This document shows positions 5,950 to 15,382 of a stretch of DNA of 28,139 nucleotides, one piece after another (the stretch's first letter is position 1; each line of letters begins with the position of its first letter). The stretch is from JANMAT01 sp031359995 (lineage in GTDB: Bacteria > Actinomycetota > Acidimicrobiia > Acidimicrobiales > Ilumatobacteraceae). The stretch lies in assembly GCA_031359995.1 (NCBI GenBank), contig JANMAT010000076.1, positions 1-28,139 on the forward strand, in the 5' to 3' direction. The position numbers and the translations under genes are program-made. A model generated the notes under the pieces. It had not been told where the DNA came from. It was given only the letters and a program-made list of their open reading frames with translations, and did no database searches.

Positions 5950-6507
5950 CTAGCCCTTCACCTTCACCATCGCTGCTCGCAACACCTTCCCCTTCCACAC
6001 GTACCCCGTCCGCAGCGTCTCCACCACGACCGGCTCCCCACCGTCTCCGGGCTCGTGCAGCACGGCCTCGGCGTGGGCGGGATCGAAGGTCTTGTCCTGC
6101 AGGTCGAGCGCTTCGAGACCCTGGCGCTGCAGGGCACCGATGAGCGCCGACCAGATCGGCTCGATGCCCTCCATCCCGTGGGTGAAGGCGGCCTCGCACG
6201 CATCGAGCACCGGCAGGAGGCCCTCGGCGATGCGACCGGTGGCCCGGTCGACCTCGATGTCGTTCTGGCTGGCGACGCGCTTGCGGTAGTTCTCGAAGTC
6301 GGCCTGCAGGCGCATGGCGATGTCCTTGTACTGGTCGCGCTCGGCCACCAGCGCGGCGATGTCGTGCTCGACGACCTCGGCGGCCTCGGAGGTGCTCTCC
6401 TCGGCGGCCTCGGCGGCGAGTTCGAGGTCGCTCTCGACGAGCTCGCCATCGATGATCTCGCCATCGGGCGACTTGTCGTCGTCCGCGTCCACCATCTCTG
6501 CGTCCAT
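5950..6507 (-). CDS. grpE: Nucleotide exchange factor GrpE
   Basis: This 185-residue protein is GrpE, which releases ADP from DnaK. After an acidic, poorly structured N-terminus (DADDDKSPDGEIIDGELVES) comes the long dimerising helix (VAERDQYKDIAMRLQADFEN, YRKRV) and then the four-helix/beta-wing part ending FDPAHAEAVLHEP, VVVETLRTGYVWKGKVLRAA and MVKVKG. The FENYRKR motif and the terminal GYxWKGKVLRxAxVKV pattern are diagnostic. The ATG at 6507 is preceded by GGAGGT six bases upstream; an adjacent GTG at 6510 is too close to that site. It follows dnaK by 30 bp in the same operon. Confidence 0.96.
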   Translation of the reverse strand: MDAEMVDADDDKSPDGEIIDGELVESDLELAAEAAEESTSEAAEVVEHDIAALVAERDQYKDIAMRLQADFENYRKRVASQNDIEVDRATGRIAEGLLPVLDACEAAFTHGMEGIEPIWSALIGALQRQGLEALDLQDKTFDPAHAEAVLHEPGDGGEPVVVETLRTGYVWKGKVLRAAMVKVKG

Positions 6508-6537
6508 CACGTCACCTCCGCTCGATCGGGTCGCCGG

Positions 6538-8376
<1,839 letters not shown>

Positions 8377-8400
8377 GGGGGTTGCCTCCTGAAGCAAGAT

Positions 8401-8421
8401 CCTGCGTTGTCTGCACTCAAC
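8401..8421. promoter_or_regulatory. HAIR-like HspR operator, promoter-proximal
   Basis: CCTGCGT-N7-ACTCAAC fits the HAIR pattern CTTGAGT-N7-ACTCAAG at 11 of 14 arm positions. Its upper end overlaps the -10 hexamer of the dnaK promoter (8419-8424), so bound HspR would block RNA polymerase. Weaker left arm than the second site. Confidence 0.65.
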
Positions 8422-8447
8422 CTAGAGGCCGCGGCATCGATCTGCAA
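8419..8447 (-). promoter_or_regulatory. dnaK: dnaK operon promoter
   Basis: On the minus strand TTGCAG (8447-8442) and TAGGTT (8424-8419) are separated by exactly 17 bases, a good housekeeping-sigma promoter. It lies 43 bp before the dnaK start codon and between two HAIR-like operators. Confidence 0.7.
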
Positions 8448-8463
8448 CGCGTCGGAGAGAAAG

Positions 8464-8484
8464 GTTGAGTGTTGTCGACTCAGG
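8464..8484. promoter_or_regulatory. HAIR-like HspR operator, distal
   Basis: GTTGAGT-N7-ACTCAGG matches the HspR operator consensus at 12 of 14 arm positions with the correct 7-base spacer. It lies 17 bp upstream of the -35 hexamer. The stop codon of the upstream cyclo-ligase gene (8482-8480) falls inside its right arm. Confidence 0.8.
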
Positions 8485-9043
8485 ATTTGACCGGACGGAC
8501 CCCCGCCTCCGTGGCCAGGTGGGTCATGGGCACGTCGTGGGCCTCGCGGGGCAGGTCGGCCACCACCAGCGCGGCGGGTACGACGCCCACCCGGGGCACC
8601 GTGGCGCCCAGTGCCGGCAGCAGGCGGTCGTAGTAGCCGGCGCCGTGACCCAGGCGCCCACCGGTGCGGTCGAACAGCACGCCGGGCACCAGGGCCACCG
8701 CCACCGATGCCAGCGGCACCGCGGGGGCGTCGACGGTGGGCTGCAGGTAGCCGTAGCGGTGTCGTTCCATGGGACGGTCGGCCGCGTGGACCGTGAGCCG
8801 GTGGCCCGCGTGGGTGCGGGTGACCGCGCACCGGTGGCGGGCGAGCAACGGGTCCAGGTCGAGCTCGCCCGGCATCGGACGGTAGGTGAGGACCCACTCG
8901 TCGCGACCGAGGGCGAGCGCGTCCAGGAACGCCTCGATCCCCCGCACGACGGCGGCGTGGTCGAGCACGACCCCGGCCTGCCGGCGCGCCGCCCACGCCC
9001 GCCAGCCCGGCTTGTCGGCGGGAAGCTCCTCGGCACCGGTCAC
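8480..9043 (-). CDS. 5-formyltetrahydrofolate cyclo-ligase
   Basis: This 187-residue protein converts 5-formyltetrahydrofolate to 5,10-methenyltetrahydrofolate with ATP, returning a storage folate to one-carbon metabolism. The C-terminal signature GGRLGHGAGYYDRLLP is diagnostic of the family, and LVPGVLFDRTGGRLGHG matches the usual VPxxAFDxxGxRLGxGxG. The N-terminal KPGWRAWAARRQAG is the basic first helix, and the length is normal. The start is GTG 9043; the only nearby ATG upstream is closed by a stop. It ends within the distal HAIR operator of the dnaK operon and is transcribed in the same direction, so some read-through into dnaK is possible. It is divergent from the lactonase-like gene at 9137. 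Confidence 0.9.
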   Translation of the reverse strand: MTGAEELPADKPGWRAWAARRQAGVVLDHAAVVRGIEAFLDALALGRDEWVLTYRPMPGELDLDPLLARHRCAVTRTHAGHRLTVHAADRPMERHRYGYLQPTVDAPAVPLASVAVALVPGVLFDRTGGRLGHGAGYYDRLLPALGATVPRVGVVPAALVVADLPREAHDVPMTHLATEAGVRPVKS

Positions 9044-9136
9044 ACCCCCATGCTGACACCTGCGGGTCGATCTCTGTTAGGAGGTCGCCGGGCCCCGCGG
9101 ACATGATGGCGACACCAACGAGCAAGGGGGGTTGCC

Positions 9137-10129
9137 ATGGGGGGCGACACGACCAAGACGGTGCCGACCGCGCGGGGTCCGATCGAGACCAGCGCCTTGG
9201 GCAAGACGTTGATGCACGAGCACGTGTTCGTGCTCTCACCGGAGATCCAGCAGAACTGGCCCGAGGTGTGGGGCGACGAGGAGTTCCGCGTGGCCGATGC
9301 CGTGCGCCGGCTCACCGAGCTCAAGGAGGCGGGCATCGACACCATCGTCGACCCCACCGCCATCGGCCTCGGCCGGTACATCCCGCGCGTGAAGCGCATC
9401 GCCGAGCAGCTCGAGTTGAACATCATCGTGGCGACCGGGCTCTACACGTTCGACACGATGCCGTTCTTCTTCGGCAGCCGCCCGCCGGGCAGCGGCCCCG
9501 ACGGCAGCGACCCGATGGTCGACATGTTCATCAAGGACATCCGTGAGGGCATCGCCGGCACGGGCATCAAGGCCGGCATCATCAAGTGTGCCACCGACGC
9601 GCCGGGCCTCACGCCCGACGTGGAGCGCGTGCTGCGGGCCTGCGCCCAGACCCACCGGGCCACCGGCGTGCCCCTCACCACGCACACCAACGCCGCCTAC
9701 CGCCGCGGTCTCGACCAGCAGAACATCTTCAAGGACGAAGGCGTCGATCTGTCGCGCGTCGTCATCGGCCACTGCGGTGACACCACCGACCAGGACTACC
9801 TGCTCGAGATCATCGGCAACGGCAGCATCCTCGGCATGGACCGCTTCGGCATCGACTCGCAACTGCCCACGGCCGACCGCGTGAAGACCGTGGCCGAGCT
9901 GTGCAAGAAGGGCTACGCCGACCGCATGGTCCTGAGCCACGACTGCATGTGCTACATCGACTGGATCGAGGGCGAGATCCCGTTCAGCAACATGCCCAAC
10001 TGGCACTACCTGCACATCAGCCAGGACGTCATCCCCGCGCTGCTGGCCCAGGGCGTCACCCAGGCCCAGCTCGACGAGATGCTCGTGCACGTGCCCCGCC
10101 GCTTCTTCGAGGTCCAGGGCGCCTACTGA
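9137..10129 (+). CDS. Phosphotriesterase-family hydrolase (lactonase-like)
   Basis: This 330-residue protein is a binuclear-metal TIM-barrel hydrolase of the phosphotriesterase family. The ligand set is complete: His27 and His29 (MHEH), a probable carboxylated Lys150 (GIIKC), His183 (TTHTN), His212 (GHCGD) and Asp269 (SHD). Many members with this architecture (phosphotriesterase-like lactonases) hydrolyse acyl-homoserine or oxo-lactones, with weak phosphotriesterase activity; which substrate applies here cannot be read from sequence. The ATG at 9137 is preceded by the G-rich AAGGGGGG as a ribosome site. No signal peptide, so cytoplasmic. It is followed after 65 bp by a tryptophanase gene in the same direction, probably as one transcript ending at the hairpin at 11569-11617. 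Confidence 0.92.
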   Translation: MGGDTTKTVPTARGPIETSALGKTLMHEHVFVLSPEIQQNWPEVWGDEEFRVADAVRRLTELKEAGIDTIVDPTAIGLGRYIPRVKRIAEQLELNIIVATGLYTFDTMPFFFGSRPPGSGPDGSDPMVDMFIKDIREGIAGTGIKAGIIKCATDAPGLTPDVERVLRACAQTHRATGVPLTTHTNAAYRRGLDQQNIFKDEGVDLSRVVIGHCGDTTDQDYLLEIIGNGSILGMDRFGIDSQLPTADRVKTVAELCKKGYADRMVLSHDCMCYIDWIEGEIPFSNMPNWHYLHISQDVIPALLAQGVTQAQLDEMLVHVPRRFFEVQGAY

Positions 10130-10194
10130 CGCTCGCCATTCGGCGGCCTCGGTCCCGGCGCGACGAGCCTCCGGGGCCGGGGCATGATGCGCCG

Positions 10195-11565
10195 ATGACG
10201 TTCCGCACGATCATCGAGCCGTTCCGCATCCACTCCGTCGAGCCGCTGCGCATGACGACGCCGGACGAGCGCCGCGCCGCCATCCGCGCCGCGGACTACA
10301 ACCTGTTCTCGGTGCGGTCCGACGACGTGCTCATCGACCTCCTCACCGACTCGGGCACCGGCGCGATGTCGCGCGACCAGTGGGCCGGCATCCAGCGGGG
10401 CGACGAGAGCTACGCCGGTTCGCCGTCGTGGTACCGGTTCCTGGAGAGCGTGCAGGACCTGTTCCCGTTCACCCATGTGATCCCCACGCACCAGGGGCGC
10501 GCCGCCGAGAAGATCCTCTTCACCGCCATCGGCGGGCCGGGCAAGGCGATCCCGAACAACACCCACTTCGACACCACCCGGGCCAACGTCGAGTACACCG
10601 GCGCCGAGGCCGTCGACCTGGTGATCGCCGAGGGGCGCGACCCGGCATCGCGCCACCCGTTCAAGGGGAACATGGACCTGGACGCCCTCGACGCGTTCCT
10701 CACGGCGCGCGCCGGAACGGTCCCGGTGGTGTTCGTGACGATCACCAACAACTCGGGAGGCGGCCAGCCCGTGTCGCTCGAGAACCTGCGCGGCGTGCGG
10801 GCCGTGTGCGACCGCCACCGCGTGCCGCTCTTCCTCGACGCCTGCCGCTTCGCCGAGAACGCCTGGTTCATCCGTGAACGCGAGCCCGGCCAGGGTGACC
10901 GCGACGTGCGCGACATCGTGCGCGAGATCGCCGGCCTGGCCGACGGCATGACCATGAGCGCCAAGAAGGACCCGCTCGGCAACATCGGCGGCTGGTTGGC
11001 CATGAACGACGGCGAGCTCGCCGCCCAGTGCCGCAACCTGCTGATCCTCACCGAGGGCTTCCCCACCTACGGCGGGCTCGCCGGGCGCGATCTGGAAGCA
11101 CTGGCCCAGGGCCTGCGCGAGGTCGTGCAGCACGACTACCTGCGCTACCGCATCCGCTCCACCGCGTACCTGGGCGATGCGCTGGCCGCCGCCGGCGTGC
11201 CCGTGGTGCAGCCCATCGGCGGGCACGCCGTGTACCTGGACGCCCGGGCGCTGCTCCCCCACATCCCGCCGCTCGCCTACCCGGGCCAGTCGTTGGCGGT
11301 GGCCTTGTACGAGACGGGCGGCATCCGCGGGTGCGAGATCGGCACGGTCATGTTCGGGCAGCAGCCCGACGGCTCCGAACGCGAGTCGGCCATGGACCTG
11401 GTGCGCCTGGCCATCCCCCGCCGCACCTACACGCAGAGCCACATGGACTACGTGATCGAGGTCTGCACCGAGGTCGCGGCGCACGCCTCGTCGCTGCCCG
11501 GCTACCGCATCGTCGAGCAGCCCGCGGCGCTGCGTCACTTCACGGCCCGCTTCGCGCCGCTCTGA
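10195..11565 (+). CDS. tnaA: Tryptophanase (tryptophan indole-lyase)
   Basis: This 456-residue PLP enzyme belongs to the beta-eliminating lyase family: tryptophan to indole, pyruvate and ammonia. Seen are GGGQPVSLENLRGV, the cofactor-binding MSAKKDPLGNIGG (Lys257/258), EGFPTYGGLAGRDLEA, IGGHAVYLDARALLPHIP and AIPRRTYTQSHMDYVIE. It is similar overall to both tryptophanase and tyrosine phenol-lyase. At the position where tyrosine phenol-lyase carries its substrate-binding Arg381, this protein has Ile382 (GCEIG), as in tryptophanase, which favours that call. No TnaC-like leader peptide was found upstream. The start ATG 10195 agrees with the family N-terminus; upstream ATGs at 10184 and 10187 are out of frame. 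Probably co-transcribed with the lactonase-like gene. Confidence 0.88.
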   Translation: MTFRTIIEPFRIHSVEPLRMTTPDERRAAIRAADYNLFSVRSDDVLIDLLTDSGTGAMSRDQWAGIQRGDESYAGSPSWYRFLESVQDLFPFTHVIPTHQGRAAEKILFTAIGGPGKAIPNNTHFDTTRANVEYTGAEAVDLVIAEGRDPASRHPFKGNMDLDALDAFLTARAGTVPVVFVTITNNSGGGQPVSLENLRGVRAVCDRHRVPLFLDACRFAENAWFIREREPGQGDRDVRDIVREIAGLADGMTMSAKKDPLGNIGGWLAMNDGELAAQCRNLLILTEGFPTYGGLAGRDLEALAQGLREVVQHDYLRYRIRSTAYLGDALAAAGVPVVQPIGGHAVYLDARALLPHIPPLAYPGQSLAVALYETGGIRGCEIGTVMFGQQPDGSERESAMDLVRLAIPRRTYTQSHMDYVIEVCTEVAAHASSLPGYRIVEQPAALRHFTARFAPL

Positions 11566-11568
11566 GAA

Positions 11569-11617
11569 CGACGACGCGGGGTGCGAGGGGTCGCCCCCCT
11601 CGTGCCCCACGTCGTCG
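11569..11617 (+). terminator. Long hairpin terminator after the tryptophanase gene
   Basis: Arms of 22 bases (11569-11590 and 11596-11617) pair with one mismatch and two G-U wobbles around a 5-base loop, starting three bases after the stop codon. There is no long U-tract, as usual in GC-rich actinobacteria. The 331 bases from 11566 to 11896 hold only this and the hairpin at 11844; no gene is supported there. Confidence 0.75.
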
Positions 11618-11843
11618 GTTCCGGACCGCGGCATCGGTCGTGAGCGCCAGGGGCCGTTCAGACCTCGTCCTGCCGGGGAGCTGCCCCCTCACCGTGCCTG
11701 CCCCCACGCAGAGGGCTGTGGCGTTCGGGTCGGCTGCTCGCCGTCTTGGGCGTGCTGTTGTCAGCGCAGTCATGCAAACGTCCACCGGGGGTGCGCGCGA
11801 TGGTCGGTGACTTCTTGCCGACGTGGACGTGAGCGCTCGCGAG

Positions 11844-11882
11844 AGCAGCCCGAGCTCACCGCGGTGGCGTGCTCGGGCTGCT
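11844..11882 (-). terminator. Hairpin downstream of the small leftward genes
   Basis: AGCAGCCCGAG and CTCGGGCTGCT form a perfect 11-bp stem with a 17-base loop, 15 bp beyond the stop of the leftward gene ending at 11897. Probably its terminator. Confidence 0.5.
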
Positions 11883-11896
11883 CGGGTGCGCTGCTG

Positions 11897-12184
11897 CTAC
11901 TGCGTGAGGTCGAGGACGTCGACGAGCAGCACGGTGCGGATCGGGACGTCGAGGATGGAGAACACGACCGCGCCGTCGGTGCCGGGGACGTCGCCGGCGT
12001 AGAGGTGGTGGCCGCGTTGACCGCCGGGCCGATGCCACGCGAACGTGCTCACGCCGTCGAGGCCCGTCTCGGCGAGCTGGTCGATCCACTCCAGGACGAG
12101 GAGACGCCGGTGCTCGTCGTCGGTGACCCGGAGCCACGTCGTGAGGCTGCCGTTGACGTCCTGGACCGTGTAGCGCCGTGCCAT
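11897..12184 (-). CDS. Uncharacterised 95-residue protein, possible toxin-like partner
   Basis: A compact protein beginning MARRYTVQDVNGSLTTWLRV, with a helical middle (LLVLEWIDQLAETGLDGVST) and a strongly beta-like end (GAVVFSILDVPIRTVLLVDV). The order of a helix pair followed by hydrophobic strands loosely recalls RelE/ParE-fold toxins, but no catalytic signature is recognisable and this is only a suggestion. No signal peptide or membrane segment. ATG 12184 is chosen because a longer frame upstream is basic and low-complexity. It follows a 62-residue gene by 74 bp, the usual small-then-larger layout of TA pairs, and a hairpin lies just downstream. Function unknown. Confidence 0.6.
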   Translation of the reverse strand: MARRYTVQDVNGSLTTWLRVTDDEHRRLLVLEWIDQLAETGLDGVSTFAWHRPGGQRGHHLYAGDVPGTDGAVVFSILDVPIRTVLLVDVLDLTQ

Positions 12185-12258
12185 GGGCTCATCGTCGCGC
12201 CGGTTCGCGCGTGGCGCGAGGACCCGCCCGGGCTTCTGATGTCCGCCAGGGCCGCCGA

Positions 12259-12447
12259 TCAGGCGAAACGTGCGCGCAAGTCGTCGATGTCGAGGACACC
12301 CTGGCCGACCGGGACACGGCCTGCGTCGATGTCGTCGAGCATGCGGGCGGCCCGGTCGAACGTGCCAGCGGCGACCATGGCGGCCTCGATGCGGGCGCGC
12401 CGCTCGTCCGGCACGGGGATCCACGCGGGGGTCGGCTGCTCGCTCAT
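12259..12447 (-). CDS. Uncharacterised 62-residue protein, possible antitoxin-like partner
   Basis: A small acidic/helical protein beginning MSEQPTPAWIPVPDERRARI and ending GQGVLDIDDLRARFA. The sequence suggests two helices (RARIEAAMVAAG, FDRAARMLDDI) and no DNA-binding motif that can be named. ATG 12447 has only a weak AAGG close upstream. It precedes the 95-residue gene on the same strand and probably shares its mRNA. Size and order would suit an antitoxin, but nothing in the sequence proves it. Upstream lies a broken remnant (12477-12648), so this could also be a surviving piece of a decayed locus. Confidence 0.5.
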   Translation of the reverse strand: MSEQPTPAWIPVPDERRARIEAAMVAAGTFDRAARMLDDIDAGRVPVGQGVLDIDDLRARFA

Positions 12448-12476
12448 GCCTTCAGCGTACCCGTGGGGGTCAAGCC

Positions 12477-12648
12477 CTACGCCGCGTGGGCTGGTTCGAC
12501 CACTGCTACCACGAGCATGAGCGTGCCGTTGGAGACAGCATCGGTCGACGCCGTCGACGTAGATGCCGAGCACCTGGTTCCCGGGGAGCAGGCCCTGCTT
12601 GCCCTGCACCGCCTGGAACCTGAGCACGCCCGTGGTGGTGAGGGTCAT
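12477..12648 (-). pseudogene. Possible frameshifted gene remnant of unknown family
   Basis: Leftward from ATG 12648 the frame reads MTLTTTGVLRFQAVQGKQGL, then PGNQVLGIYVDGV; near 12545 a shifted frame continues TDAVSNGTLMLVVAVVEPAH and ends at TAG 12479-12477. Both halves look like ordinary beta-rich protein sequence, and a one-base change would join them. The family is not recognised. The 337 bases between 12448 and 12784 hold nothing else that I can support. Confidence 0.3.
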
Positions 12649-12784
12649 CGTCTGGCTGATCCTGCTCTCGTTCCGCGGCAGTGCCGCGACCTGACGCCCC
12701 TCCGGAGCGCCCGCTCCGGGCTGCCGCTGACACGGCGAAGCACCGTCGCAGGATTGGCTCGTCACGGTGGCCGCCGATGCCCTC

Positions 12785-13642
12785 TCAGGCGTCGAACCGC
12801 TCGGCCAGCGCGGCCCAGGCGTCGAGCTGGCGCAGGTGCTCGGCGGCCGGGCCCGGCCAGAGCGTGAGCACGACCCGGGTGACTCCCTCGGCCGCCAGCT
12901 GCTCGATGCCGGCCGGGTCGTCGGTGGCGCCGAGCACGTCGACCTCGAGCGCGGCCGGCGCACGCCCGGCCGCCGCCCACGCGTCACGCAGAGGCCCCAG
13001 TCGTTTGGCCAGGCTCGGTCGGGCCGAGATCGGCATCCAGCCGTCGCCCCACTCGGCGATCGATGCGAACAGCTTCGGCCCCCACCCGCCGCCGAGGATG
13101 ACGGGCGGCCCCGGCTGCTGCACGGGTTTGGGCCGCGCCCATGACGGCGGCACGTGCACGTGCTCGCCGGCGAACGACGCCTCGTCCTGCGACCACAGCG
13201 CCTTCATGGCCAGCACCTTCTCGCGCACGGCGGCGCGCCGGTGCGTCCAGTCGGCGCCGTGGCTCTCGGCCTCTTCGCGGTTCCAGCCGTAACCCACGCC
13301 CAGGGTCACGCGTCCGCCCGACAGGTGGTCGAGCGAGGCGACCTGCTTGGCCAACCAGATCGGGTCGCGCTGGTTCACGAGCGTGACCGCGGTGCAGAGC
13401 CGCAACGTGGTGGTGACCGCCGCGGCCATCGACAGGGCCACGAACTGGTCCTGCATCCGCCAGTAGTAGTCGGGCAGCGGCTCGCCGCTGAGGCTGCCGG
13501 GCCACGGGCTCTGGCGCGACACCGGGATGTGGCTGTGCTCGGGGAGCCACAGCGAGTCGAAGCCGCGCTCCTCCACGGCGCGGGCCAACGCCACGGGGTG
13601 GATGGTGTCGTCGAGGCAGAACGTGGTGATGCCGATGCGCAT
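12785..13642 (-). CDS. LLM-class F420-dependent oxidoreductase
   Basis: This 285-residue protein is a luciferase-like monooxygenase-superfamily enzyme of the type that uses coenzyme F420 in actinobacteria. Motifs are MRIGITTFCLDD at the start, ERGFDSLWLPEHSHIP, TTTLRLCTAVTLVNQRDPIW, LAKQVASLDHLSGGRVTLGV followed by GYGWN, and PVILGGGWGPKLFASIAEWG. Together these define a TIM-barrel with the N-terminal and SGGR flavin/deazaflavin-binding signatures. The substrate is unknown. ATG 13642 gives the standard N-terminus. Its start lies 13 bp after the stop of the M14 peptidase gene, so the two are an operon transcribed leftward. F420 rather than FMN use is inferred from the subfamily, not proven. 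Confidence 0.88.
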   Translation of the reverse strand: MRIGITTFCLDDTIHPVALARAVEERGFDSLWLPEHSHIPVSRQSPWPGSLSGEPLPDYYWRMQDQFVALSMAAAVTTTLRLCTAVTLVNQRDPIWLAKQVASLDHLSGGRVTLGVGYGWNREEAESHGADWTHRRAAVREKVLAMKALWSQDEASFAGEHVHVPPSWARPKPVQQPGPPVILGGGWGPKLFASIAEWGDGWMPISARPSLAKRLGPLRDAWAAAGRAPAALEVDVLGATDDPAGIEQLAAEGVTRVVLTLWPGPAAEHLRQLDAWAALAERFDA

Positions 13643-13655
13643 GGCCGCTCGTCGC

Positions 13656-15323
13656 CTACGCCAGCGTGAGCGGGGCGCGGTCGGTGCCGGCGCGCGGGTG
13701 GCGGCCCTCGACGGTGATCTCGGTGCCGACGGGGGCCCGCACCACCCAGGCCACGCTGACGCGCTCGGGCGTGCCGTCGTGGTGGTCGCCACCGTTGACG
13801 CGGAAGCCGGCGCGCCCGGCGAGCTGGCCGAGCTCGCGCCGGGCCGGTCCGTCGAGCACGGTCGCGCCCGACAGCTCGGCCACCAGGGGGAGGACGATGC
13901 TGTGCTTGGCCGCCCACTGCGTCACGTGCGTGGGCAGCCAGCCGACGTTGGCCAGGCCGGCGTGCACGCGCCACGTGTCGTCGCCCAGGCGCTCGGCCGA
14001 CAGGTGGCGCACGGCCAGCTCGGGCGCGGCCAACGCCTGGAACACCGCGAAGTCGGCGTGGGGGGCGATCTCGGCGGCGAGCAGGTCGGTGGGCGGGTTG
14101 CCCCACACGTGCAGGAAGTCCCAGCCGCCGATCTCGACCGGGCCGAGCTGGGGGTGCTCGAACGGTCGCCAGTCCACGTAGTAGCGCCCGGGGTAGCGCT
14201 CGTCGGCCCAGCGCAGCACGGCGAGCTCGTCGTCGACGCTCGGGCCGGTGTACCAGACGTCGGTGGAGGCGCGGTGGTCGGTCACGTGGGCGATGACGTC
14301 CCAGAACTCGGTGGTCCAGCCGTAGACGCCGAGGTGCTCGTAGGCCCAGTCGTCGGAGGCGCCCGACATGGTGGACTCCTTGTCCCACGTGAAGTCCTCG
14401 TACACCGAGTGGACCTTGTAGCCCGAGGTCTCGGTGAGGCGGGCGCCGAGCTCCTTCCACGTCCACACGTCCAGGGCCGGCAGGGCGCCGTCGGCCTTCG
14501 TGCTCGAAGGCCGCAGGAGCACGCCACCGTAGGTGTGGTAGGCGTTGAAGCCGCAGATGTTGGGCCGAGCCGTCATGGCCCGCACCGCGGCGGCGATCTC
14601 GGGCTCGCTGGTGGGGAAGTCGCCGGCGCCGGTGATGCCGGTGCCCCAGCCGGCCGGGTAGTTGCGGTTCAGGTCGAGACCTTCGGCCGGGCGCGGGGTG
14701 GGCACCGTGAAGCCGTCGTGGTGGTCGATGGTGCCTTCGCCGAACATGCGGAAGAAGGGGCCGTCGTCGGGGCCGTCGTCGGGCCGGCGGGGCGCCATGA
14801 GGCGGGGCTCGTCGGCGTGGGGCTTCCAGGCGCCGTCGGGGTCGGGCACGCGCAGCGAGAGGATGCGACCGTCGCCGTCGATGTCGTGCTCGTGGAAGCC
14901 GGCGGGGCGGTGCCCATCGCGCCACGGCCACGGGCGCGTGCTCGAGCGCAGGTACCGGGGCGAGTCGGCCATGGCCAGCTCGGCCCCGTCGGGGTTCAGG
15001 CGGGGCACGACGTAGAACGTCCGCGTGGCGCGGGCGCGCGCCATGGTGGGGCCGGTGTCGGTGAGGAGCCGGTCGACGAGGTTCAGCGCGGCCACCGAGC
15101 CGGTGAGCTCGGTGGCGTGGATGTTGGCGTCGACCCACATCGCCGGCTTGGTGTCGTGGGCGCCGGTGGCGGCCTCGGTGATGGTCACCAGCCAGATGTC
15201 GCGGCCCTCGTGCGAGCGGCCGATGCTCTCGAGCGTGGCCAGCGTGGGGTGCTCGCCCACCAGGCGCGCCAGTTCGGCGGTGAGCTCGTCGTAGCGGAGG
15301 AAGCGGTCGAGGGGCACGGGCAT
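13656..15323 (-). CDS. M14-family zinc carboxypeptidase
   Basis: This 555-residue protein is a metallocarboxypeptidase of family M14. The zinc ligands are His69 and Glu72 (NIHATE) and His263 (AYHTYGG); Glu339 (WTTEFWD) is the likely general base, and DLNRNYP at 217-223 supplies the substrate-binding Asn-Arg. Between the first two zinc ligands and the third is a large, Asp/Pro-rich insertion (about 140-210), and about 200 residues follow the catalytic domain, probably a beta-sandwich. No signal peptide is visible, so the enzyme appears cytoplasmic, unusual for digestive carboxypeptidases but seen in bacterial members acting on peptides or modified amino acids. It is the first gene of a pair with the LLM oxidoreductase and is divergent from the mutase at 15383. 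Confidence 0.9.
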   Translation of the reverse strand: MPVPLDRFLRYDELTAELARLVGEHPTLATLESIGRSHEGRDIWLVTITEAATGAHDTKPAMWVDANIHATELTGSVAALNLVDRLLTDTGPTMARARATRTFYVVPRLNPDGAELAMADSPRYLRSSTRPWPWRDGHRPAGFHEHDIDGDGRILSLRVPDPDGAWKPHADEPRLMAPRRPDDGPDDGPFFRMFGEGTIDHHDGFTVPTPRPAEGLDLNRNYPAGWGTGITGAGDFPTSEPEIAAAVRAMTARPNICGFNAYHTYGGVLLRPSSTKADGALPALDVWTWKELGARLTETSGYKVHSVYEDFTWDKESTMSGASDDWAYEHLGVYGWTTEFWDVIAHVTDHRASTDVWYTGPSVDDELAVLRWADERYPGRYYVDWRPFEHPQLGPVEIGGWDFLHVWGNPPTDLLAAEIAPHADFAVFQALAAPELAVRHLSAERLGDDTWRVHAGLANVGWLPTHVTQWAAKHSIVLPLVAELSGATVLDGPARRELGQLAGRAGFRVNGGDHHDGTPERVSVAWVVRAPVGTEITVEGRHPRAGTDRAPLTLA

Positions 15324-15382
15324 GGCTGGACGGTACCCGGCGGCCCCGGCCGGCTCCGCCGAGTTCCTCCTACGATGCGGTC

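Noticed and set aside
10123..11634. Leftward ~500-codon frame antisense to tryptophanase
   Set aside because: The opposite strand encodes a full-length PLP enzyme; no motif in the antisense translation.
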